This document shows positions 5,805 through 13,490 of a stretch of DNA of 38,510 bases, piece after piece; position 1 is the first letter of the stretch, and every line of letters starts with the position of its first letter. This DNA is from an uncultured Prochlorococcus sp. Lineage in GTDB: Bacteria > Cyanobacteriota > Cyanobacteriia > PCC-6307 > Cyanobiaceae. The stretch covers positions 1-38,510 of the forward strand of contig CACMTJ010000012.1 in the NCBI GenBank assembly GCA_902616595.1, given 5' to 3'. The position numbers and the translations under genes are program-made. The notes beneath the pieces are model-generated. The model did not search any database. It had not been told where the DNA came from and saw only the letters and a list, made by a program, of their open reading frames with translations.

Positions 5805-6674
5805 TTAATTCTTTATTTGATTAGGATAAAATTTAAGCCAATTTTCTCGTCGATTATATCGCCAAGTTAAAGGGCTTGATGATTCTTTTAGTTTATTTTT
5901 TTTAAAAGATTTATCATTCATAAAATCTCTGATCAAATTAATACGAGTAATATAATTTGGGTGCCTTTTTGATTGACCTTTGGTATGAATTATTCCTGAT
6001 TGCTTATAAAAGTATTCCATTGCTTTAACAAAAGTATCTTTTGGATATTCAGCTTGAAGAAGCATAAAAGCTGCCCCTAAATCTGCTTCAGCCTCAATCA
6101 TTTGTTTCTTATTAAGAAAAACTTCATTTATATCTTCATCAGTTTTATTTGGATTATCTTGCCATTCTTTTAAAGCCTTAAGTGAAGCTTCAAATGGCGT
6201 AAATTGAATTATATGAAACATTTCATGAGCAAGCGCTGCAGCAATAAAATTTTCCTTATCCTCAAGTACTTTAAATGTTGATCTATTTATAAGAATTGTT
6301 CCTGTTGGGGATGCACTAGCATTAGCATGACCGTGTAAATAAGATTGCTTAATTGCATAATTAACATCTCTAGATCTATAACCTCTATATTTTCTAAACG
6401 GATCAAGATTTTCAAAGTAAAAACAAATATTTTTTTCGTCCTTGCATATTCCTGTATCAATCATTAGATAGTGCATAGCTTCACCAGCTTTTATGATTAT
6501 TGAAACTGGTCTATTGCCTAAATCATTATTTATGGAGATTTTATCAAATATTTTTTTTACCAATTTATATTCTTTTGGCATTAGTGATAGTGAATAGTTT
6601 CTATATTTATCAACTGAATAAAAAATTATAAAAAAAGATAAAACAACAGACCCGAATTTATAAATTTTTTTCAT
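5805..6674 (-). CDS. M48-type membrane-anchored zinc metallopeptidase
   Basis: A 289-aa protein from the ATG at 6674. That start has GAGGAA about 8 nt upstream and lies just after the helicase stop; a longer frame from 6725 would overlap the helicase by 47 nt. One membrane segment sits at about residues 4-22. The catalytic HExxH is visible as AALAHEMFHIIQF. The third ligand region EAEADLGAAF and the downstream HPNYITRI (HP...R) are features of M48 peptidases. The catalytic domain is probably outside the membrane. It is the last gene of an operon with the helicase and the 301-aa gene, an unusual pairing of a peptidase with a nuclease/helicase. Confidence 0.75.
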   Translation of the reverse strand: MKKIYKFGSVVLSFFIIFYSVDKYRNYSLSLMPKEYKLVKKIFDKISINNDLGNRPVSIIIKAGEAMHYLMIDTGICKDEKNICFYFENLDPFRKYRGYRSRDVNYAIKQSYLHGHANASASPTGTILINRSTFKVLEDKENFIAAALAHEMFHIIQFTPFEASLKALKEWQDNPNKTDEDINEVFLNKKQMIEAEADLGAAFMLLQAEYPKDTFVKAMEYFYKQSGIIHTKGQSKRHPNYITRINLIRDFMNDKSFKKNKLKESSSPLTWRYNRRENWLKFYPNQIKN

Positions 6675-6678
6675 ATTA

Positions 6679-8595
6679 TTATTCCTCAATTTGAAGGACT
6701 CTAAGCCATTCTTCTTTTGTCCCATCTTTTATCATTTTGTAAATTTTCGGAGAAGCCATGTGGAGTCTCTTCTGTAAGACTTTTAGCGGTTCAAGTTTTT
6801 TATTTTCAACTCTTTCGCCCTCATAAATTTGCTCAGTATTAATTCCTGATGCGGATATGGTTTCTAACTTAGTTTCAGTATCACTCCCGTTGCCATCAAT
6901 TATTCTTCTAGTTCTTCTTTCAGATTCTCTAGCTTCCAATACAGTCCATTTTTCTTCCGTTAGATCTTCAGCATATTTTCGAATATTTACGCTTGTCTGT
7001 TCAGGTTCACCTTCCTCACTTATGACTGTTGAAATTCCGTCGTCATATTGGAACATATATGCAGTTTGAAGGTCCCAATCTAAATCTTTCTCAACGCGTA
7101 TGATTCTTCCAATAATTTGAGTCCATCTTAATTGTGCTTGAATTGATGATAAGTAAACACATACCCTTAAATGCGGAATATTTACACCTTCGCTAATCAT
7201 GCCAACAGCAATAATCCATTTAGTTCTTGAAGGTGTTTTATCCTCCGTAAATTTTTCTATTGCTCTTGTATCTTTACCACTCTCAGAGTGAACTACTACA
7301 GAATCTTCTCCAGTTAGATGTTTTAGAGCTTTTGATATTGCATTTGCATGCTCAATTCCATCACAAACAATTAGTCCACCAGCATGGGGATGCATTCTTC
7401 TACATTCATTTAATTGATTATTAGCGGCTATCAATTGTTTTCTTACGTATTCAGTACCATAAGGATGATTTGCAGTTCCACATGCAATAACTGCTTTTCT
7501 TCTTTTTGATTTTAATTTTGATCTTAAGTCAGATCTATTGGTAATAATTTCTCCATCTGGTCCTAATATATCTTTGTATTCTTCATCTATATTCGTAGAC
7601 ATTTTGAGATTGTATTCTTCTTCATTTATTAGTTGTCCCTCTCTATATTCTTTGATAGTGAAATTTACTACTCCATCCCAGGGAACAATTACAACATCTC
7701 TAACGACCTTATCTGATAAAGCACTATAACTTTTATTCCACCTTGAAAATCCATAGCCATATGAAAACCCATGTGGTGGGGATAAATCTAAAATTCTATT
7801 TTTATATTTTACCCAAGGTAATTTTGTGCCGTCACTCCTAAATGGAGTTCCAGTCGTCATTAGCCTTGCCACTGAATTTGAAAAGGCATTTTGGAAACTT
7901 TCTCCCCAATTCTTTTGATCACTTAAGTGATGACATTCATCTGCAATAACCATTGTTTTTCTCTCGCTGCATATATCTCTTAAGATTTCTGCATTTAGCA
8001 TATGACCAGTATCTCTATTAATATTTCCAACCTGACTATAAGTACAAACAATACCGTCAAAAGATCTTGTCTCAAGAGTTTTTTTATTCAACCAAAGTCC
8101 AACTTCTCTACCATCTCGCTCCATTTGTATTCTTAGTTGTTTGCTTGGCACACAGATTATTACTTGATCAATAAACTTTTCTTCTATTAAATACTTTGCT
8201 ACTAGAGTTGATAATAATGTTTTGCCAGTTCCAGGGAAAGCATGCAGCATAAAAGCATTTATAGAGTCAGGGTTTAAATTTAACTGACTGATAATGGAAT
8301 TTAATATCTTTGGGATAGAATCCTGTTGCCATCTTCTTAATTCGATTCCTGTAGGAAGGTAATTGAAGTAATTCTTGTTTTCGATTTGCATTTTATTAGA
8401 TTTGGATGAATTGCATTTTTGACATAGAGCCTGTCCGTTCTTTGTTTCAGTCTTTCCTCCCTTTGAAAAAGGAATTATATGGTCAGCTTGAAAGCCCTTA
8501 TAGGTGATCGCCGTTCCGCATTTCTGGCATTTACCTTTTGAGTTATGAAAAATTTGATCTCTTTGAGATTTACTAAAATATCTTCTGTTACTCAT
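6679..8595 (-). CDS. HNH endonuclease fused to an SF2 DEAD/DEAH-type helicase
   Basis: A 638-aa protein. The N-terminal HNH domain has C23/C26, D38-H39, then C58/C61, so a zinc-bound HNH. The helicase part has Walker A FPGTGKT at about 120-126, ADECHH near 218, TTGTPFRSDGT, then MISEGVNIPHLRV and QIIGRIIRVE near 497 (motifs V and VI). It resembles restriction-type or phage-type SF2 translocases. Likely role: ATP-driven recognition and cutting of DNA, as in defence or element maintenance (inference). Its ATG overlaps the stop of the 301-aa gene (TAATG), and it is followed 4 nt later by the M48-like peptidase. Confidence 0.85.
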   Translation of the reverse strand: MSNRRYFSKSQRDQIFHNSKGKCQKCGTAITYKGFQADHIIPFSKGGKTETKNGQALCQKCNSSKSNKMQIENKNYFNYLPTGIELRRWQQDSIPKILNSIISQLNLNPDSINAFMLHAFPGTGKTLLSTLVAKYLIEEKFIDQVIICVPSKQLRIQMERDGREVGLWLNKKTLETRSFDGIVCTYSQVGNINRDTGHMLNAEILRDICSERKTMVIADECHHLSDQKNWGESFQNAFSNSVARLMTTGTPFRSDGTKLPWVKYKNRILDLSPPHGFSYGYGFSRWNKSYSALSDKVVRDVVIVPWDGVVNFTIKEYREGQLINEEEYNLKMSTNIDEEYKDILGPDGEIITNRSDLRSKLKSKRRKAVIACGTANHPYGTEYVRKQLIAANNQLNECRRMHPHAGGLIVCDGIEHANAISKALKHLTGEDSVVVHSESGKDTRAIEKFTEDKTPSRTKWIIAVGMISEGVNIPHLRVCVYLSSIQAQLRWTQIIGRIIRVEKDLDWDLQTAYMFQYDDGISTVISEEGEPEQTSVNIRKYAEDLTEEKWTVLEARESERRTRRIIDGNGSDTETKLETISASGINTEQIYEGERVENKKLEPLKVLQKRLHMASPKIYKMIKDGTKEEWLRVLQIEE

Positions 8596-9500
8596 TATTT
8601 CGCCTCCTCAAGTATTGCTAAAGCAATTCTTCTTGCTGGTCCTATCCCTAGCCTTCTGATTATTCTTCCAGCGACATTTTTAGGTTTTCCAGTTATTGAA
8701 TATCCACAATTAGTTTTCTTTGATTTCTCTAACCCTGCTTCTCTCTTAGCCTTCTCTGCAGAGGTTGTTATACCTCTCAATAATCTATCTAGTGCATTTG
8801 ATACTTTAAAAGTATTAGTTCCTTTCGCTTCACATTTTGCTGGATCATCAATTAATTGACCTAGCGTTCTTACCAATTTAGAAATACTGTCTGAAGCTAG
8901 ATCATTATTCTTCGAGCTTCTATTCTTTGCATCATCTGGTCCTTGATATATACTGTCAATTTTTTCATTAAGTACAAGTGATACTTTTAGCCAAGAAGTA
9001 TCAAACTTTTCTAAATTCTCAAAAATTTCAAGCCACCCCAGCATGTAATTATTGCTGTAATGCCAGTAATTATTTGAAAGTATTACTAAAGTTTTTGGTT
9101 CTTCTTTAGCAACTAGATTTATAAGTTCTATCGAAGCATTACTTGTTAATTCAGGATCTGGCATTACTCCTGCAATTAATCTCATAAGCGTATCGGGTTC
9201 TATACATATTTCTTGTCTTAACCATTCAATAGGAGTGTAAGAAATAAGTTTTCTTTTACTTGGTACTGAGGCCATATAAGCCATACCTTCCCATACCTTT
9301 TGTTCAATACACTTAATAAGTGCATCCGAAATATCATTTGGATTCTTTGCAATAATTGCTTGATGCAATAATTGAGATGCAATTGTATTAGCTTTAATAT
9401 TTGCTGGCTGAGATCTAAACCAGTCTTCAGATGATATTTTCCTTAAGTCTTGATTAATTACGTGTCTAGCATTCAAAATTTCTTTAATAGAGGTAGTCAT
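8595..9500 (-). CDS. unknown 301-aa protein, first gene of the helicase operon
   Basis: A soluble, mostly helical protein with no family I recognise. The C-terminus is rich in basic residues and glycine (NCGYSITGKPKNVAGRIIRR, then LGIGPARRIALAILEEAK), which could contact nucleic acid. It is preceded at 56 nt by the island motif TTTGCTTAGTGGCTTTAAA and translationally coupled to the HNH-helicase. Likely a specificity or accessory partner of the helicase (inference from context). Confidence 0.75.
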   Translation of the reverse strand: MTTSIKEILNARHVINQDLRKISSEDWFRSQPANIKANTIASQLLHQAIIAKNPNDISDALIKCIEQKVWEGMAYMASVPSKRKLISYTPIEWLRQEICIEPDTLMRLIAGVMPDPELTSNASIELINLVAKEEPKTLVILSNNYWHYSNNYMLGWLEIFENLEKFDTSWLKVSLVLNEKIDSIYQGPDDAKNRSSKNNDLASDSISKLVRTLGQLIDDPAKCEAKGTNTFKVSNALDRLLRGITTSAEKAKREAGLEKSKKTNCGYSITGKPKNVAGRIIRRLGIGPARRIALAILEEAK

Positions 9501-9556
9501 TTCAAAAAAGTATTACTAAGAACTACTTTGAATGGAATAAAAAGAATAAAAAATTT

Positions 9557-9575
9557 TTTAAAGCCACTAAGCAAA
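9557..9575 (-). promoter_or_regulatory. island motif TTTGCTTNNTGGCTTTAAA, copy C
   Basis: On the minus strand it reads TTTGCTTAGTGGCTTTAAA. Its 3' end lies 56 nt before the ATG of the 301-aa gene, which heads the helicase/peptidase operon. The gap is shared with the divergent WYL gene. Repetition and spacing are seen; promoter or operator function is inferred. Confidence 0.65.
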
Positions 9576-9656
9576 AAAATTTTTTCTTATAAATATAATT
9601 TTTTACTTTTTTATCTTTCTAAATTATTTAAACTTAAGTAAGTCTTATAAAAAAAA

Positions 9657-11705
9657 TTGCAAGGTCATATTCTTATTGGACCCCCTGGTTCAGGCAAAAC
9701 AACAATAGCAAGAAAGTTAGGACCTATTATAAAAGCTGAAATAATTTCATCTGACCTTATTAGAAAAGAAATTTATGGTGAAGAAAAAATTCAGGGTAAT
9801 TGGGAAGAAATTAATAAACTCATACAAAATCATGTTCTTAACTGTATAAAAAAAAGAAGAAATTTTATTATTGATTCGACAAATGTTAAAAGATCTTGGA
9901 GGCTGAACTATACTCAAAATCTAACCGCTTGTAAGGAAATTGAATGGATTGGTTGGTGGTTTAATACCCCAAAAGAAAAATGTTTCCAATGGAATAAAAA
10001 AAGATCTAGGCAAGTTGAAGAAAACTTGATAGGCCAATATTGGGATCTTTTAAATGATAAAGTTTTTGGACCTTCAATATCAGAGGGATTTAAAGATTTA
10101 AAAATAATAGATCCTTCTCATATTGAATTAAGTGAAAAATTTCTTGAAACTGAAATTAATAAAATAAATATTAGTGCTATTGGTAGGCAAAAACATTATT
10201 TATCAAAATATGAATTCCATGATTATTCTGCGCTTGTAGATTTTGAAAGACTAATGTATTTAATAAAATTTTTGAGTTTAAATAATTTTAACGGTGATAA
10301 TAATGAGTACTTGATAGCCAATGCTGAGAAGTATATTAATCAAAATTTTGGAAGTTGTTATTCAGACCATTTAAAAATAAAAAATGATCTTAATTGGCTT
10401 TGGCAAAATCAATTTTTCTTTAACGGAGAAGATAAACCTATTTTTGTATTAAATAAAAATCTAAATTCATTTAATACTGGAGGTTGGCCTTACACAGCAA
10501 ACAAAGAGAGATTTGTTCAATGTATGAGTCTCTTAAGACATATTCTTCATAATCCGTTTGATTATTCTTCGGGAGATGAAAGCATATACCATTCTCTACT
10601 TTCTAAATTAACTTCAATATATACTCCAAGAGAAACTAGAAAAATAAAGGAGGATTGTGAGAAAGTTCTTAGACCCTATTTTTTTCAAGATCAAAATACC
10701 AAATATAAAAATGGTTATTGTATTGGTAATTCAATTTTAAATAAAAAACAATTAAAAGATTTGTGGATATATATAGATCAGGTTTCAAAAAAACTTGGAG
10801 ATACAAATGCTCAATTAATGAATGATTTATTCTATAGAAATTTGAAATGGGGTGGCATATTACCAAATAATAATAATCCTATAAGGATTTTCGCAAACCA
10901 TACAATTATTCATGAAAAATATACGAATCAATATTCAATAGCTAGAACTAAGAAAAAAAATAATGAAATGAAATTATCTATTAATAATCTAGAGGAAGCA
11001 ATTTTAGGAGGATATAAAATATGGATCGAACGTTTGAAAAGTTCAGCAAATTATCCAAATACAAAAATAAATAATTTTTATTCTGTCTGGCCTCTTCAAT
11101 TAGTATTTAATAATATTGGATGGTATTTAGCTTATGAAGATATTGAAGGCACAATTGATGGTAATGGTCTTATTCAGTTGGAAAGATTAGATAGAATTTC
11201 TCTTAAAAATATAGATTTTAAAAAAATACAAAATAAATATGAAAGAAAACAATCTATAAAAAAATTAAATAAATTAATGGAGATTTCTGGAGGTATTTTT
11301 TTTGGAAATGATCCAAAATTACAAAATACTCTCTTTAAGGCAGAAACAAGTGATGAAATTAAAAAGTATTTTACAAAAGTAAAATTACAAGTAAATGAAA
11401 GAGTTTATAAATTTTTGAGAGAAGGATTACAAAGATATCCTTTAAACCAAATAAGAATATCTAAGCCAATTGATTCAGATAATTGGATTATCACAAATCC
11501 TAATGTATTTACTTTAAAACCTAATATTAAGAGTAGTCATCCATATCCCATTATTATTTTTTTACCTCCCTGGACTGTGGATAATGATATAGATTTTCAA
11601 AGGTGGCTCTTTGGCTTTTCTGATGGAATCAAAATAGAAAGTCCTCAATCCTTAAAAAAAAGACATATTGAATTTGCCTCAGGCATAACAAACCTATATA
11701 AATAA
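9657..11705 (+). CDS. AAA_33 P-loop kinase domain fused to a WYL-domain regulator
   Basis: A 682-aa protein with a TTG start chosen because Walker A begins at residue 8 (GPPGSGKT, 8-15) and no ATG lies nearby. Residues 1-160 form a small P-loop kinase like polynucleotide kinase or zeta-type AAA_33, with IIDSTN at 71-76. The central part (about 280-400) is helical. A WYL domain lies near 475-515 (PLQLVFNNIGWYLAYE, then LERLDRI), and the end (WLFGFSDGIKIESPQSLKKR) matches the WCX extension. WYL proteins are ligand-sensing regulators often found in defence loci. No obvious N-terminal HTH is visible. It is divergent from the helicase operon and a candidate controller of the island. Confidence 0.8.
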   Translation: MQGHILIGPPGSGKTTIARKLGPIIKAEIISSDLIRKEIYGEEKIQGNWEEINKLIQNHVLNCIKKRRNFIIDSTNVKRSWRLNYTQNLTACKEIEWIGWWFNTPKEKCFQWNKKRSRQVEENLIGQYWDLLNDKVFGPSISEGFKDLKIIDPSHIELSEKFLETEINKINISAIGRQKHYLSKYEFHDYSALVDFERLMYLIKFLSLNNFNGDNNEYLIANAEKYINQNFGSCYSDHLKIKNDLNWLWQNQFFFNGEDKPIFVLNKNLNSFNTGGWPYTANKERFVQCMSLLRHILHNPFDYSSGDESIYHSLLSKLTSIYTPRETRKIKEDCEKVLRPYFFQDQNTKYKNGYCIGNSILNKKQLKDLWIYIDQVSKKLGDTNAQLMNDLFYRNLKWGGILPNNNNPIRIFANHTIIHEKYTNQYSIARTKKKNNEMKLSINNLEEAILGGYKIWIERLKSSANYPNTKINNFYSVWPLQLVFNNIGWYLAYEDIEGTIDGNGLIQLERLDRISLKNIDFKKIQNKYERKQSIKKLNKLMEISGGIFFGNDPKLQNTLFKAETSDEIKKYFTKVKLQVNERVYKFLREGLQRYPLNQIRISKPIDSDNWIITNPNVFTLKPNIKSSHPYPIIIFLPPWTVDNDIDFQRWLFGFSDGIKIESPQSLKKRHIEFASGITNLYK

Positions 11706-11713
11706 AATTTTAA

Positions 11714-11732
11714 TTTGCTTGGTGGCTTTAAA
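11714..11732 (+). promoter_or_regulatory. island motif TTTGCTTNNTGGCTTTAAA, copy A
   Basis: TTTGCTTGGTGGCTTTAAA sits 57 nt before the ATG at 11790, in the short gap after the WYL gene. It matches copies B and C except at the two variable central positions. Part of the motif looks like a direct repeat of GCTT with an 8-nt period. Confidence 0.65.
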
Positions 11733-11789
11733 TAAATAATTTAATGCATTAATTATTTAATAATTAGAAAAATCAATATTTTTATAAAA

Positions 11790-12320
11790 ATGTCAAAATT
11801 TAATGATGATGAAAATCTTCATCCTGAGATGGATGAGAATTTAGAGATTAACCCTAATACTCCAAATTCATATAAAGAAATTTTAGAAAGAAAAAAACAG
11901 TTTAAGAATAAAAAGTCCAAGAGAAAGAAAAATAATAAAAATCAGCATTCTATAAAATTTACTAAATTAAATTTTGGTAGTGCAGAAATAAATAATATGG
12001 AAGAGTTTGGCAGAATGCTTGATGAAATAGATAATCCTGATCCAAATTTTAAAGTATTTGCAGCATTGGTTTTTTTATCTAATTTAGAAATGACTCCAGT
12101 TGCAGATAAAAAAATAATTCTCTCTCTTTTAGAGAAATTAGAATTATTTTCAAGAAAAGTTTTGGAAGATTTAGAATATAAACTTCAGGAATTTGATATC
12201 AATATAGGAGAGGAATCTGAATTGGAAGAAATTAAAAAAAATCTTCTTAGAATAAGAAATAATTATCCAAAACTTCAAGAAGCATTTATGCTTATTAAAC
12301 AAACTAATTTTATTGATTAG
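11790..12320 (+). CDS. unknown 176-aa protein
   Basis: The N-terminal 60 residues are polar and probably disordered, first acidic (DDENLHPEMDENLEINP) and then strongly basic (KKQFKNKKSKRKKNNKN). The C-terminal 110 residues are helical with heptad-like leucines. No family recognised. It has its own copy of the island motif 57 nt upstream, and its end overlaps the convergent 392-aa gene by 11 nt. The basic stretch suggests nucleic-acid contact (inference). Confidence 0.65.
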   Translation: MSKFNDDENLHPEMDENLEINPNTPNSYKEILERKKQFKNKKSKRKKNNKNQHSIKFTKLNFGSAEINNMEEFGRMLDEIDNPDPNFKVFAALVFLSNLEMTPVADKKIILSLLEKLELFSRKVLEDLEYKLQEFDINIGEESELEEIKKNLLRIRNNYPKLQEAFMLIKQTNFID

Positions 12321-13488
12321 TGAAGAAATTTTGATAATTTATAATTTCATTATGGTGTACATAAAGATCAGAATTTTTTCCGTATTCTTTAAGCCAGTAT
12401 TGTTTAAATTCTTTTTTAAATCTTGTTTCCTTACATTGAAATGCATTTGTACATGAAAATCTTTTAAATACTTTCTTAAAATTACTTGTAGAAGAATATT
12501 TAACTTTTGCTGAAATAATAGGATCCTCTTTGAAATAGTCTAATCCTTGCCCAAGCTCTAATGGTAAAAAATAATTATCTTTTAGATCCTTTAAGTCAAT
12601 ATTATTGTCATGTTCATAAAGTTGTGTATATGCAAAGAATCTTTCATGTTCATTTATAAATATAGAGGGTGGTAGAAGAAATAAGTTTATTGCTATTTTT
12701 TTATTATTTGATTCAAAGATACTTTTTATTTCATTAATAAAAGAATTTATTACATCTTTTTTAGGGAATATTTGATTTCCATTATCTAGATATGTTCCAG
12801 GCTTACATCTTTTCCACCAATCTTGGGTACAGATAATAATATTCTTAACTTTAGGAGCCTTCGCAAGTAATTTGCACATATTAATAAACCCTCTTTTTGT
12901 ACATTTTCCTTCTGCATCTAAACATGGCTCAATTATGTATTGATCGAAAACGAAAACTGTATCGTAAAAACAAGTAAAACCAGCAAGTTTTTCAAAATAT
13001 AATTTGGCCTTATAATCTTTTACCCTTAAATTAATTTCATCTTCATTATTTTCGCGTGTTTTAAATAGATTAGTTTGGAATTGAGTAATTGTATTTCCAA
13101 AGAATTTAAATTCTTTATCTTCTATAAAAGAAAAAGAGTATGTCTTCCCAGTTAAGGCCCTCACAAAGTAATGTATTTTTTTTCTTAAATTATTTTTTTG
13201 AACAGAGAACTTGGAACTTTCAAAAATATTTTCATCAACTTTCTCGAATAATCTATTTTCACTAATTAATTCTTTAATTAAATTTCTCCATTCAATTTCT
13301 CTACTTCCTATACATTCATCTTCAGATATATCTTTTAAAATTTTACTGAAATCGCAATCAAAATCTTTTAAAAGGATTACATAAGGAATGCTCTTAAATA
13401 TACTCAAGAAAGCTCTTAAATCTTCAGTAGTATTTTGTTTAAGAGTCTCTTGAATAAAGTCTTTTTTGATATATCCAGCAATTAACAT
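12310..13488 (-). CDS. 392-aa partner of the ATPase, possible PLD-like effector
   Basis: I recognise no certain family. The C-terminal half contains FVFDQYIIEPCL, FLLPPSIFINEHERFFAYTQ and LELGQGLDYF. Their order and spacing recall the PLD-like domain of MITD1-C type proteins (DxYI ... HDR ... G.GFD). The catalytic HxR then appears as HER, so this is a tentative structural guess. It starts 2 nt after the ATPase stop, so the two form one operon, as in ATPase-plus-effector defence pairs. It has no membrane segment and is Phe- and Lys-rich. Confidence 0.65.
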   Translation of the reverse strand: MLIAGYIKKDFIQETLKQNTTEDLRAFLSIFKSIPYVILLKDFDCDFSKILKDISEDECIGSREIEWRNLIKELISENRLFEKVDENIFESSKFSVQKNNLRKKIHYFVRALTGKTYSFSFIEDKEFKFFGNTITQFQTNLFKTRENNEDEINLRVKDYKAKLYFEKLAGFTCFYDTVFVFDQYIIEPCLDAEGKCTKRGFINMCKLLAKAPKVKNIIICTQDWWKRCKPGTYLDNGNQIFPKKDVINSFINEIKSIFESNNKKIAINLFLLPPSIFINEHERFFAYTQLYEHDNNIDLKDLKDNYFLPLELGQGLDYFKEDPIISAKVKYSSTSNFKKVFKRFSCTNAFQCKETRFKKEFKQYWLKEYGKNSDLYVHHNEIINYQNFFTNQ

Positions 13489-13490
13489 TT

